From: a virus
DNA length: 64,000 nucleotides
Direction: 5' to 3' (one strand)
Virus record (IMG/VR): IMGVR_UViG_3300046318_000439
Span: 124,001-188,000 of that record
Of this stretch, positions 7,455 through 16,243 are shown piece by piece. The notes under the pieces are model-generated. The model made no database searches. It saw nothing but the letters and a program-made list of their open reading frames with translations, and was not told where the DNA came from. The number at the start of each line of letters is the position of its first letter. Position 1 is the stretch's first letter. The position numbers were made by a program, and so were the translations under genes.

Positions 7455-8093
7455 TTACGCTACGATAGTGATAACTGCGTTTGAAGAGAACACTGCATCA
7501 GCACCAGTTGCAGCTACACGTACGCGATAGATCTCTGCAGTTGTTGCTGTGTTAGCTAATACTGACAATGTTGCTGTTGTAGTGTTGCTATAGGCACCAG
7601 CATTTGACAAGTTAGCGAAAGCTGCGCCATCATACTTCTGCCATACGTATGTCAATGAAGCACCTGTCGGTACAGAAGCGGCAGCGACTGAGAAGTTCAC
7701 GATATCGTTATTGCTTGCGTCACCTGTATTAGCAGCAGGCTGTGTATTGATTACTAACTTGTAATCTGGTACAACAGTATCATCAGAAGCGTCTGTCGAT
7801 AAACGAACAGCTACTAGTGTCTCGTACTGCGTACGACCAGCACGGCCGCCTGATCCAACTGTACGCAACTGATATCCAGGTGTCACTACGCGTGTGTTTG
7901 CACCAGCGCGTGCTGCACGTGCTTCGGCTACGTCTACACCAAAGATACCTTTTGTTGTGCCAGATACGAATGCGTCAGCTGTCGTGTTGCCATAAAGCGC
8001 ATCGCGGTTAGTTGTATTTTGTGTTGCTTGAACTGTAGAGCATACTATAACGCTAACGTTACTAGCAGCATCTGATTTTCCATATAATGCCAT
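7455..8093 (-). CDS. Virion structural protein with a C-terminal Ig-like domain
   Basis: The 212-residue product is rich in Ala, Thr and Val and has no charged clusters. The N-terminal half contains GIFGVDVAEARAARAG and TPGYQLRTVGSGGRAGRTQYETLVAV, patterns I associate with T4-like structural proteins. The C-terminal half (about residues 120-212) looks like an immunoglobulin-like fold, with ASLTYVWQKYDGAAFANLS and TAEIYRVRVAATGADAVFSS. Such domains decorate capsids or tails and bind cell-surface glycans weakly. Function in this phage is inferred. Confidence 0.75.
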   Translation of the reverse strand: MALYGKSDAASNVSVIVCSTVQATQNTTNRDALYGNTTADAFVSGTTKGIFGVDVAEARAARAGANTRVVTPGYQLRTVGSGGRAGRTQYETLVAVRLSTDASDDTVVPDYKLVINTQPAANTGDASNNDIVNFSVAAASVPTGASLTYVWQKYDGAAFANLSNAGAYSNTTTATLSVLANTATTAEIYRVRVAATGADAVFSSNAVITIVA

Positions 8094-8097
8094 TTGT

Positions 8098-8319
8098 TTA
8101 TTCCCCTTTTGTTGTTAAATCTTCTAAGTATTTAGAATTCTTATATACTACTTTCTCAATACCATTCTCGATGACAGTTACTTGTTTTGATTTGGTCGGA
8201 AAAGTAGCTGCATTTTTTCGCGAAACTTTCTCTGCAATTGATATATTGCGTTCGTTCATTAGTGTTTTTTTATCGGCCACTACATCGTTTATAACGACTT
8301 TGCCTGCTTTAATAGCCAT
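8098..8319 (-). CDS. Small basic protein of unknown function
   Basis: A 73-residue protein (MAIKAGKVVINDVVADKKTL). It is lysine-rich, has no membrane segment or signal, and ends KNSKYLEDLTTKGE. It lies between structural-type genes with gaps of only four and seven bases, so it is probably made late with them. I do not recognise a family. Confidence 0.7.
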   Translation of the reverse strand: MAIKAGKVVINDVVADKKTLMNERNISIAEKVSRKNAATFPTKSKQVTVIENGIEKVVYKNSKYLEDLTTKGE

Positions 8320-8326
8320 TTTTATC

Positions 8327-8854
8327 TCACTTCAACATTGAATGAACTGACTGAAAGTTCTCATGTGATTTGTATACATGAGAAGCCGCTTCAGCGCGAT
8401 CTGCTGGCTTTAGCTTTTCAAGCGCTGATAATACTTTATGTGCATGTTCTGATTTAACGAAATGTTTTTTACCATTTTCGAAATGAATATCTGCACCACC
8501 TTTTTCCGACTTACCGTCTACTGCACGTTTCAATTGCATATGGATGTTTTGGTTAGCCTCAGGTCCTTTATCTTCTAACTCATCTTCACCCTCATCTTCG
8601 TGCTCTGATTTAGCAGGAGCAGACTTAGGACGGCCGCGAGCAGCCATCTCAAGGATGTCTCTTAGTGAGCTTTCTTTGATATGTTTGATCTTACCACCCA
8701 TTTCATGGAAGTCATCCAACTCTGTATCGGATAGATGCTCACCAACTTTAATACCACCAGAAAAGTTTTTACCAACAGCGTGTACTTTATATTTTGTACC
8801 GCCAGCTGTCTTTACTGGTTTAACGTGTAATGCGTCTGGATGTAGGGTTGCCAT
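8327..8854 (-). CDS. Charged structural-type protein with an acidic linker
   Basis: The preferred start is the ATG at 8854 (AAAGGAATAAT upstream, two bases after the previous stop), giving 175 residues. An N-terminal part (HPDALHVKPVKTAGGTKYKVH and onward) is followed by an acidic low-complexity linker (SEHEDEGEDELEDKG). A histidine- and lysine-rich helical C-terminus follows (HAHKVLSALEKLKPADR). The composition resembles other capsid-associated proteins in this block. No enzymatic motif is seen. Confidence 0.72.
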   Translation of the reverse strand: MATLHPDALHVKPVKTAGGTKYKVHAVGKNFSGGIKVGEHLSDTELDDFHEMGGKIKHIKESSLRDILEMAARGRPKSAPAKSEHEDEGEDELEDKGPEANQNIHMQLKRAVDGKSEKGGADIHFENGKKHFVKSEHAHKVLSALEKLKPADRAEAASHVYKSHENFQSVHSMLK

Positions 8855-8855
8855 A

Positions 8856-10463
8856 TTATTCCTTTGAATCAAACTGTTTTGATAATTCTTCAATACGAGC
8901 CAACTCTTCTGATGAGAGTGTAATGTTCTCTTCTACTTTTTCTTTTTCTGGCTTCTTCGTGTACACAGTACCAGTTGAAATCTTTTTCTTTTCAAACTTA
9001 CCAGTACCTTCTTGCTCTTTACGCTTCTTCAACCAAGCGTCCATTTCAGCAAATCCTTCTGTATACAAACCGCCATAACTTTCCTTACCACGCTTCTCTA
9101 GTTCTTTAGAAGCATGAATGACGCGATCGCGTTGATCGTGAGATACATGATACTCAGAAGTACCACTATCTTCATCATGAGTAATCTTGCTAATCTTTGC
9201 ACCAACTTTATCCAACGCTGCCTTAGCATGCTTCTTCATAAAATCAGTAGCGCCAGATAAAATATGAGTAGCTTCTTCTAACTCATTTTCTTCTTTAACT
9301 TCTTTATCTTCTTTGTCTTCTGGTTTAACGCGAGGCTTACCAAACTTTAAATTCTGTTTGTCTTTAATTGTATCCATCACATTACCGCCACCGATAATCT
9401 TACCATCTTTATCGAGAGTTAGCTTTTCATCTAATTCTGTTGGCTCAGTATCTTCTTTAATTTTTTTTACAAGACTTTTAGTGGCTTTATTAATACCCAC
9501 TAAACGGTTTGCGAACTTGTTAGCAGTTTTATCTTCTTCTTGTCCTGCTCCCATGCGATATGCATCACTAGCAATTGAATGCTTAGCTTTATTGATATAG
9601 CTGGCTAACGTTTTTGCTTTCAATTCATCAATCTGTTCTACTTCTTCTTTAGCAAGTTGCTTTTCTTTCTGAGCAATCTTTTTCTTCATATTCATGGCTC
9701 TGCCAGCATAGTGCTGAGCAGCATATTTGTTATCATCCATGTGCGATTGGAATGCTTTATTGCCTAGCTTTTCTTTAGCAGATTTCATTGTGTCGATTGA
9801 GATTTCATCAAGCTGCTCGCCTTCAACTTCTACACTCTCCATTGGCTCTTTCTTGCCTTTGATGAATGCTTTCAATCCTTTTCCTACGTTGTGTAGAGGA
9901 CCTGGCTTCTTACCAGCTGTCTTTAACCATGACTTATCTGACACGTCAGTATTCTTAGATGGGGTAGCTTCTTCAATCTTCTCACCATTAAGAATTGTTT
10001 CATCAGCTACATCTGCTTGCATTTTAGATTTACGGCTACGGAGCACTTCGAAATCGTGTGCATCAATCTTACCGTTCTTGTTAGCATCAATCTTTTTCTG
10101 ATTAGGATGTAAGGCTTTAGCTTCATCTACTGACTCTGTGACTGGCTTAGCAGCACCACGAGCAGCGTATGCACGTTGAATGGCTTCTGATTCAGCTTTT
10201 TGCTGTGCTGCTGATTCAGCAACTGATTTTGCATATACAGCACTGATTGCGTCATTGACACGGCGCTCTGGAGCTTTAGAAGCGTAAGTATTTACTTTAG
10301 CTTCTTCTGTAGACAATGGACGAGCAGCCATCTTTGTATACTGAGATGATAACTGTTCATTTGTGGTTTTAGCCGCTTCTGCTTTAACTTTGGACGAATC
10401 TTTAAGTACGCCAGAAACTGAGTCTAGCAACCCTTTTGATAATCCTAAATCTAATTCTTTCAT
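8856..10463 (-). CDS. Large helical structural protein with an EF-hand-like loop
   Basis: The 535-residue product is highly charged and helical. Around residues 126-138 it has DANKNGKIDAHDF, a calcium-binding EF-hand/dockerin-like loop. It has repeated short segments with the pattern EEVEQIDELKAKTLASYINKA, which I associate with virion proteins of T4-like cyanophages. Some sites (for example LDE and IDE contexts) would suit the prohead protease, whose T4 relative cuts after (I/L)xE. It lies next to the Dps-like and nucleotidyltransferase-like proteins. A head-internal or structural role is inferred. Confidence 0.75.
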   Translation of the reverse strand: MKELDLGLSKGLLDSVSGVLKDSSKVKAEAAKTTNEQLSSQYTKMAARPLSTEEAKVNTYASKAPERRVNDAISAVYAKSVAESAAQQKAESEAIQRAYAARGAAKPVTESVDEAKALHPNQKKIDANKNGKIDAHDFEVLRSRKSKMQADVADETILNGEKIEEATPSKNTDVSDKSWLKTAGKKPGPLHNVGKGLKAFIKGKKEPMESVEVEGEQLDEISIDTMKSAKEKLGNKAFQSHMDDNKYAAQHYAGRAMNMKKKIAQKEKQLAKEEVEQIDELKAKTLASYINKAKHSIASDAYRMGAGQEEDKTANKFANRLVGINKATKSLVKKIKEDTEPTELDEKLTLDKDGKIIGGGNVMDTIKDKQNLKFGKPRVKPEDKEDKEVKEENELEEATHILSGATDFMKKHAKAALDKVGAKISKITHDEDSGTSEYHVSHDQRDRVIHASKELEKRGKESYGGLYTEGFAEMDAWLKKRKEQEGTGKFEKKKISTGTVYTKKPEKEKVEENITLSSEELARIEELSKQFDSKE

Positions 10464-10503
10464 TTTATCTTCCTATTAATTTAATTGTGTTAAGCTATTT
10501 ATC

Positions 10504-11019
10504 CTAGAGATCTCTTGGGTTCAGAATGTATGTTTTAACTTCTTCTGTGACCGGCTCTGGTTGTTTTTCTTCTTGAACAGGTGCTCCCATCATACTTGAT
10601 CTGAGCATCCATCCATGTTTCTTGTGAGTATCAATACGACCTTCTAAGAAATTCACCAATCCACGTTCATTATATCTTTCCGCTGCTTCGTGTACTTCTT
10701 TAAGCACAGCAATAACTGTTTCATTATCGCGATACAAAATAGACACCATCTGCTGTAATACAGGAACACTTGTTTGACATTCAATTTCTGATAGACTTAG
10801 GTATTGCGTGAATGATCCATATGCAACTCCATCGAGAGCGCGAATTTGTTCTGCTGTCTGATCTACTGCCTCGTATGCATCTCCATACAATTCTCCAAAG
10901 AAGTCATGGAACTGGAAAAAGTCTTGTCCCTTAACATTCCAATGGAAGAATTGCGACTTCAAATAAAATGCAAACGTTGTTGCAAGAAGTTTGTTTGATT
11001 TTTCAATTAATTCACTCAT
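10504..11019 (-). CDS. Dps-like ferritin family protein
   Basis: The N-terminal 130 residues match the Dps family: SQFFHWNVKGQDFFQFHDFF followed by DAYEAVDQTAEQIRALDG. The residues H26, H38, D53 and E57 have exactly the spacing of the ferroxidase ligands in E. coli Dps (H51, H63, D78, E82). Dps proteins store iron and protect DNA from peroxide as a 12-mer. A 35-residue proline- and glutamate-rich tail follows. The start forms TAATG with the stop of the preceding structural gene. Whether it is a virion part or acts in the cell is not shown. Confidence 0.88.
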   Translation of the reverse strand: MSELIEKSNKLLATTFAFYLKSQFFHWNVKGQDFFQFHDFFGELYGDAYEAVDQTAEQIRALDGVAYGSFTQYLSLSEIECQTSVPVLQQMVSILYRDNETVIAVLKEVHEAAERYNERGLVNFLEGRIDTHKKHGWMLRSSMMGAPVQEEKQPEPVTEEVKTYILNPRDL

Positions 11020-13133
11020 TATGCCCCTACCTTTTTACTTGCTGACCATGACCAGTTGCATGACCAGTAATTTGCTTTCCATTTTGGACCTGGATTATCA
11101 CAGCCATGTCTAGCACGATATGCTTTACGACGGTCTGGATCATCGCGTTTGATTTCTAAGTTTGGATCTCCAAATCCTAGCTTAATAACATTACCTTTGT
11201 CATTCTTTACATAGACGGCAAACTTCTTTGGGCCACCTGGTGTACGGAATGGTTTATTCAAAGCACGTCCTTCGTTATTCTCTTCTACAAGAGTATTCCA
11301 TTGTTCTTCTGTCCACTCTTCGTAAATGTAGTCTTCTTCCGGTACGCATACGTTTTCTTGCTGTACACGCTTACCACCAGCTAATTTTTCCTTAGCAAGA
11401 TACAGAATAACGTTTGCTACAGTATCATAGTCTTTTTTCTTAAGGGCAGCAACAATCCTTTCCTTCATCATAGCCAATTGTGGAGATTGTCTGCGTACGA
11501 TTTTATTAGCTGCGCGAGTGAATACTGAGCTATCCTTTGCTTCGATAATCTTACGATTCATCTCGCCAGTAGCGCGTCTAATTAACTCAGCTTTCTTACG
11601 AGCAGCTTTTAATTTGTCTTCTTTTTCTAACGCTTCAATTTCTGCTTTAATAACACTGTGTTGACTGAATGAATGAACTTTAGGTAGGTTCTCCACATCA
11701 ACGTTGGTCATATCGCGTGCTGTATATTGTACAGTCTTACGCTCTAATAGATCAGCATCTTCCTCAGCTGCCTTACCATTCGATAGGAATGAATTGACTC
11801 TTGCAAATGCATATTGTTGTGGTGTTAGTGTAGAATCGCTAGGGTATGATTTAATCCCACGAGCAAATACTTCCACAATAGCTTCAAACTCAATTCCAGC
11901 CTTATGTGCTTTTTGCTTGAGAGCAATCGCTGCTTTCTCTGTTAGTGTTTTATTACCATCTATTTCATAAGACGCTATAAGAGGAGTTGGAGCATTGCGA
12001 ATTTGTTTGCCTCTAGCTATAGAAGCAAGACGGTTAATGTCATCACGCTTAACTCTTGGTGCCAAACGATTAGCCATCTTGATAATTTGCTTCTTACGCT
12101 TATCTGCCAAACGATCAACTGCTATCTTATCGCCAACTGTTAGCTTGTTATAGTTTGTACCACGTTGACCAGCAATACGTGTTCTGATTACTGCACGAGC
12201 ACGCTTCAAAGCTCGACGTCGCATTTGTACGGCCTTAGCTAAACGCTTACGAGCAATACGACGAGCTGCTTCTAATTTCTTAGCGTTACGTTTCATCGTA
12301 ACAGCTCTACGCAACCGCTGTTGCATCGATAGTGCTTCGGACAAATCTTCTTTAATTGATGATATGTGTTTAATCATTTCTTTTGCATGAGGCTGTAAGG
12401 CTTTTGGTAAGCCAGATTTAAATTCTTCATGGTTTCCAGATTTTGCATGTTCACGCATCTTTGTACCTGACATTCCTTCTACACCCTCTGCATCTGGATC
12501 GCGATGACCGGCTGAAACTACTTTAATAGATTTAAAGTTATAGTGACCGTGTTTTGATGGTACATTGTTGTATTTCGTCAACATTTTGTGATATTCAGCA
12601 ACACGATCGCTACCAGCAACTACTACTAAATGTTTGTGGCCTTGATTATGTAAATTGGCTGCAGCGTGTAAAATACTTGGTTCTTGCTTTGATGATCCCA
12701 TCACCTTTGTGTCTTTATCAGCAACTTTATGCAAGTAACCTATCTTCTTATCTTGAGGTAGTGGGTCTTTTTGAGTACCTTCTGAGTGGCTAGCTACGAT
12801 GTGAGGAGTGCCGCCATGTTCTTTAGCAACATCTTCAACTTTATGAATCAGCTTTTCGTGACCAACAGTAGGTGGATTGAATCTACCAAAGGCCATTACA
12901 GCTGTTGACTCTTTAGCTTCTAGAATTGGAGGTGAATCTGGATTGATTACAACCTGATCTGCAGGTTGTCCAGTCATTGTAGTACCAGCCTTTTGAGCAG
13001 GAGCAGCTACTGTTTTAGCTTCCTTCTTAGCTGGTGTTTTTTGTTTAACTTGTTGTTTCTTTTCGCTTTTTTCCAATTTTTGGATATCTTCTAGCGAAAT
13101 GTCGCCACTAAATGGCTCGTTATTTTCAATCAT
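11019..13133 (-). CDS. 704-residue structural-type protein with a nucleotidyltransferase domain
   Basis: Residues 76-250 form a cytidylyltransferase-like Rossmann domain: VMAFGRFNPPTVGHEKLI with the TVGH active-site motif (residues 89-92), VVVAGSDRVAEY, and EGMSGTKMREHA, which matches the ISxTxxR-type motif. A very basic helical region follows (AKAVQMRRRALKRARAVIRTR). The C-terminus has a compact domain with PGGPKKFAVYVKNDKGNVIK, DDPDRRKAYRARHGC and a W-rich end. I recall this architecture in structural regions of T4-like phages. Substrate unknown. A late promoter box lies upstream at 13175-13182. Confidence 0.8.
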   Translation of the reverse strand: MIENNEPFSGDISLEDIQKLEKSEKKQQVKQKTPAKKEAKTVAAPAQKAGTTMTGQPADQVVINPDSPPILEAKESTAVMAFGRFNPPTVGHEKLIHKVEDVAKEHGGTPHIVASHSEGTQKDPLPQDKKIGYLHKVADKDTKVMGSSKQEPSILHAAANLHNQGHKHLVVVAGSDRVAEYHKMLTKYNNVPSKHGHYNFKSIKVVSAGHRDPDAEGVEGMSGTKMREHAKSGNHEEFKSGLPKALQPHAKEMIKHISSIKEDLSEALSMQQRLRRAVTMKRNAKKLEAARRIARKRLAKAVQMRRRALKRARAVIRTRIAGQRGTNYNKLTVGDKIAVDRLADKRKKQIIKMANRLAPRVKRDDINRLASIARGKQIRNAPTPLIASYEIDGNKTLTEKAAIALKQKAHKAGIEFEAIVEVFARGIKSYPSDSTLTPQQYAFARVNSFLSNGKAAEEDADLLERKTVQYTARDMTNVDVENLPKVHSFSQHSVIKAEIEALEKEDKLKAARKKAELIRRATGEMNRKIIEAKDSSVFTRAANKIVRRQSPQLAMMKERIVAALKKKDYDTVANVILYLAKEKLAGGKRVQQENVCVPEEDYIYEEWTEEQWNTLVEENNEGRALNKPFRTPGGPKKFAVYVKNDKGNVIKLGFGDPNLEIKRDDPDRRKAYRARHGCDNPGPKWKANYWSCNWSWSASKKVGA

Positions 13134-13174
13134 ATTTTCCTTATCAGGTTTGCCGGGGCCTTACTGAGATGGGG

Positions 13175-13182
13175 TATTTATA
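13175..13182 (-). promoter_or_regulatory. T4-type late promoter box TATAAATA
   Basis: The minus strand reads TATAAATA, the exact T4 late promoter -10 box used by gp55 and gp33/45. It is 42 bases upstream of the ATG of the 704-residue structural protein, in one of the few gaps of this block. Confidence 0.7.
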
Positions 13183-13188
13183 ATTCTT

Positions 13189-14376
13189 CTAGCCTCTTAC
13201 CTTTGCAAAGTTGGCTTTACTGAATTCTTTCCTATCGACAATCTTGGTAGGTCTATTATTAATTACGGCTACATGGCCTTCTGGTTTTGTTTCGGCACCA
13301 TCAATTGAGTGACCATATGATGTGTGGGATGATAATGCATTTGCTAATACATTCTTAGCAGATTGTAAATGGTGATGCAGTTGTAAAAGATTACCGAAGT
13401 GCTCTGAGTTTTTATCTACATGCCCAGTTAACTGTTTTCCTGCACTCAATATCTTATTCTTACCAGCTTCTGTTTTTAGTTTATCAGCAGCTTTGGTGTG
13501 GTGAAGGGTAAGGTGATCGTGATAACCTTCAACAGAAGGGGTTTCGTCGGTTCTTACCGTCTTATTAATATAAGTCTTCAAGTGGTCGGCGTGAGCTTCA
13601 GCAGCGTCATATCCCCCACTCTTTAATTTCTTGTGTAGTGCCTCAGCAGCTTTCATGTGTTGTTGGAACTCAGCAGCATGCTCAGGCTTGTATTTTGTTT
13701 TTGAGGTTTCGTGGTTAGTGTTAATTATATGCACATCTGGATGGTGAGTAAACCCCTCAGCATCAGAATTAAACTTTGCTTTAAGATCCCCAAACGAATT
13801 ACCACTATACGATGTGTGTACAGCAACTCCAATTTTAGAATCTTTAACATCTTCTGATTCTCCAGGCTTGTGAGTAGAGTATGTAATTGTATTTGGTGTA
13901 AAGTGTGCTTGACCTTTACTCAATGTAACATCACCATGTGGATTATCTTTGCTCTTTACGCCACTATGCATGATATCACCTTGGAATACACCTTTACTTG
14001 GTGTAACTTTAGGTAAATGCTTGAGAGCTGCTTTTAATTTTTCAACCAATCCTGGTGCATGTCCGTGATTCTCTTCAATATCTTTTTCAGAATAATTAAT
14101 CTTAGGATTCTTATTGAATGCAGATTTAGATGCTACGAAGAATTTACCACTTTCTGGATGTCGGCCAAACACAATTGATGGTGAACCATCATACTTTGTA
14201 CTAATAGACACATTACTTGTTTTACCTTGCAATGCATTATGAATACCAGTTAGCGTCTTTTTGGCATGATCAAACCCAGCAGAGCCAGCATTGAGGACGT
14301 GGTCTTCAGCATGCTCTAAGTGAGTTAGTTTATCTTCAGTTGTTGCCTCGGAAAGGAATTCTTTTATGTTTAGCAT
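13189..14376 (-). CDS. Protein with a possible nucleotidyltransferase/ligase-like motif (KYDG), unknown function
   Basis: A 395-residue soluble protein. Residues 57-71 read SISTKYDGSPSIVFG; K61-Y-D-G64 matches motif I (KxDG) of the ATP-dependent ligase and capping-enzyme superfamily, where the lysine is adenylated. GVFQGDIM at 129-136 could be motif III. The C-terminal 200 residues are histidine-rich and helical (HHTKAADKLK, LLQLHHHLQSAKN). Homologues occur in T4-like phages next to structural genes, as here. Motifs IV and V are not clear, so ligase activity is only a hypothesis. Confidence 0.72.
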   Translation of the reverse strand: MLNIKEFLSEATTEDKLTHLEHAEDHVLNAGSAGFDHAKKTLTGIHNALQGKTSNVSISTKYDGSPSIVFGRHPESGKFFVASKSAFNKNPKINYSEKDIEENHGHAPGLVEKLKAALKHLPKVTPSKGVFQGDIMHSGVKSKDNPHGDVTLSKGQAHFTPNTITYSTHKPGESEDVKDSKIGVAVHTSYSGNSFGDLKAKFNSDAEGFTHHPDVHIINTNHETSKTKYKPEHAAEFQQHMKAAEALHKKLKSGGYDAAEAHADHLKTYINKTVRTDETPSVEGYHDHLTLHHTKAADKLKTEAGKNKILSAGKQLTGHVDKNSEHFGNLLQLHHHLQSAKNVLANALSSHTSYGHSIDGAETKPEGHVAVINNRPTKIVDRKEFSKANFAKVRG

Positions 14377-14392
14377 GTATGTATTTATGAAC

Positions 14393-15787
14393 TTAGTATA
14401 TCTTAATAAAAGGTCCAGCTGTTGACAACTCTTTTTTGGCTCCGTAGAACAATACTCTCAAAAAGTCCTCTAATACACCTTTATTTTTAAAAACCAACAT
14501 ACTGGCTGCGTAATGCATGCCTTGTAGTTTGTTGGAAAAGCTGTTTGCAAACTTAACGCTATCTTCTTCTTTAAGGATAGCATCTTTTAGAAAAGCTTCA
14601 AATTGAGATGTAGTACGAATATAACTGCCCCAGTTTACCTGATCGTTGATAGTATCAAACAACTTTACATATTGCTTTATATCTTCTGGAGTCCAATTTC
14701 CAACTTTCGGTAGTTCCGATCCTTTGACGCGAGTTTGAGCATATCGTGTGAAAAAGCCATCTATCACGCCTGTTGGTACTTTACCTAATCGAGCACCCCC
14801 AGTGAACTTCGTCAACTCCGTCTGTACTGTTTCTCGTTCTCCCTGACCTGGGAACCCTCTTACCTGAGCTGGCACACTGCCATTCGTTTCACCTTCTATT
14901 CCAATTTTAAATGACATTTCTCTTGTGGTAAAGTCGGAACCCTGATAATCCAAATTTATAGTAATATCAGATAACAGTTTAAACTTTTCTTGTTTGGTAT
15001 TCTTTGTGGTTGACGCATTTGTTTCTTCTACGTGAGCTACTGAGCGCGTGTCTCCTAACCGTTTGAGAGAAATACCAATCAAAGTCTTTGATGCTAGCTG
15101 GGTTCGCATATATGCATTAAGAGCATCTAATCCTCCCTCACCATCATGATTTTTTCTCAACTTCATTATGGCTGCAGTTATTGATGATTCCTTATCTTTC
15201 TTAACAATATACACGTCTGCGGGGTTCCATGAGTCTTTACTCTTAACCCCAAACATTTTAGCGGTTGATTCAACAACCTCCATAATGCCATCTCCACGAT
15301 AGTAGTTGTAGGATTTGTTTGATCCCAAATACTTCTTAAGAGCAATGGACTGCTGTTCGAAAGTGTGTATCCATATATCGTTTACTAAAGGGTATATTTT
15401 ATACACCGATTCTGGCGATGGATACTTTCCCTTTTCAATATAGCTTTCAAAATAGAGACGAGAGCAATTTTCCTGCTTAGCTGTTTCGGCCGCATCACCT
15501 ACAGTTTGTTTGGCTTCGCCTGCACTACCAGATCCAAATTTAATATCAAGTTTTGATACATCGATGTTAGATTTCTTAAGAGTGGCAATCACTTCTTTAA
15601 TTAAAATGCCACTCCGTTCCACCTCGCGTGGAATCTTTACTGTTCTGAAATTTGTAGTAGGATCGAGAATTATACCGACTTTGTATACTTTTTGCACTAC
15701 ATCAAATAATAATGCTACTTGAGAAGAATACGCTTTCTTTTTGTCGACTATCTCTTTACTGGTTTTGGGAGCGAAGTTGAATGCCAT
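14393..15787 (-). CDS. Large protein of unknown function
   Basis: A 464-residue soluble protein with no signal peptide or membrane segment. Features that can be seen are TNFRTVKIPREVERSGILIKE near the start, a central mixed region (SKDSWNPADVYIVKKDKESS, LIGISLKRLGDTRSVAHVEE), and an aromatic-rich C-terminal half (YAASMLVFKNKGVLEDFLRVL). The segment PADVYIV...LIGISLKRLG is reminiscent of nuclease-type sheets but lacks a clear catalytic set. I do not recognise the family. It is in the same strand and unit as the neighbouring KYDG protein. Confidence 0.7.
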   Translation of the reverse strand: MAFNFAPKTSKEIVDKKKAYSSQVALLFDVVQKVYKVGIILDPTTNFRTVKIPREVERSGILIKEVIATLKKSNIDVSKLDIKFGSGSAGEAKQTVGDAAETAKQENCSRLYFESYIEKGKYPSPESVYKIYPLVNDIWIHTFEQQSIALKKYLGSNKSYNYYRGDGIMEVVESTAKMFGVKSKDSWNPADVYIVKKDKESSITAAIMKLRKNHDGEGGLDALNAYMRTQLASKTLIGISLKRLGDTRSVAHVEETNASTTKNTKQEKFKLLSDITINLDYQGSDFTTREMSFKIGIEGETNGSVPAQVRGFPGQGERETVQTELTKFTGGARLGKVPTGVIDGFFTRYAQTRVKGSELPKVGNWTPEDIKQYVKLFDTINDQVNWGSYIRTTSQFEAFLKDAILKEEDSVKFANSFSNKLQGMHYAASMLVFKNKGVLEDFLRVLFYGAKKELSTAGPFIKIY

Positions 15788-15850
15788 TATATTTCCTTTA
15801 TTTTATTTATCGCCCTAAAACGATAACAAAAAAGGTCAAATGACTATAGA

Positions 15851-16057
15851 TTACAATCCAAAGATTTTAGGACTATATTGAGTAGATCCATCGTTACGGA
15901 AATGATCTTCTAGCATCTCAAACACGAACGCTTCATCTTCCTTGCCACGACGCTCGAATTCTTCCTTAGCTGTTTTGAAGAACTGCACTAATCCCATATG
16001 GCTAATATGACCTGCACCAAGAGCTGCTGGTTTAGTATTTGCTTTTCGTTGAAACAT
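15851..16057 (-). CDS. Small protein of unknown function
   Basis: The ATG at 16057 is chosen because GGAGAG lies six to eleven bases upstream; an ATG four codons earlier lacks this site. The 68-residue product reads MFQRKANTKPAALGAGHISH, then a helical charged part (VQFFKTAKEEFERRGKEDEAFVFEMLEDHF). It overlaps the preceding small gene by 26 bases. No family is recognised. Confidence 0.72.
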   Translation of the reverse strand: MFQRKANTKPAALGAGHISHMGLVQFFKTAKEEFERRGKEDEAFVFEMLEDHFRNDGSTQYSPKIFGL

Positions 16058-16241
16058 CACTCTCTCCATATATTAATTCAGTTAAAAATGCATGTGCTTT
16101 GACTTCACACTCAAAGTATCGCACAATTGACGTATTAAAGTCAACATTATAAAAGATTAAACATATGGAATCGTTGTTAAAAACGCTGCCTTGTATCACC
16201 CAACCGTTCAATAATAAAGGTCTAAGCGACACCAACTTCAT
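16032..16241 (-). CDS. Small protein of unknown function
   Basis: A 69-residue protein with alternating hydrophobic strands (WVIQGSVFNNDSICLIFYNV) and a helical end (KAHAFLTELIYGE). It begins two bases after the SprT-like protease gene and overlaps the next small gene. The beta-then-helix pattern suggests a small folded domain. No family is recognised. Confidence 0.65.
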   Translation of the reverse strand: MKLVSLRPLLLNGWVIQGSVFNNDSICLIFYNVDFNTSIVRYFECEVKAHAFLTELIYGESDVSTKSKY

Positions 16242-16243
16242 GA

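Noticed and set aside
15803-15812. GATAAATA-like sites in gaps at 10.5, 15.8, 51.5 and 58.8 kb
   Set aside because: They differ from TATAAATA and AT-rich gaps give such matches often, so I did not list them apart from the one before the HNH gene.
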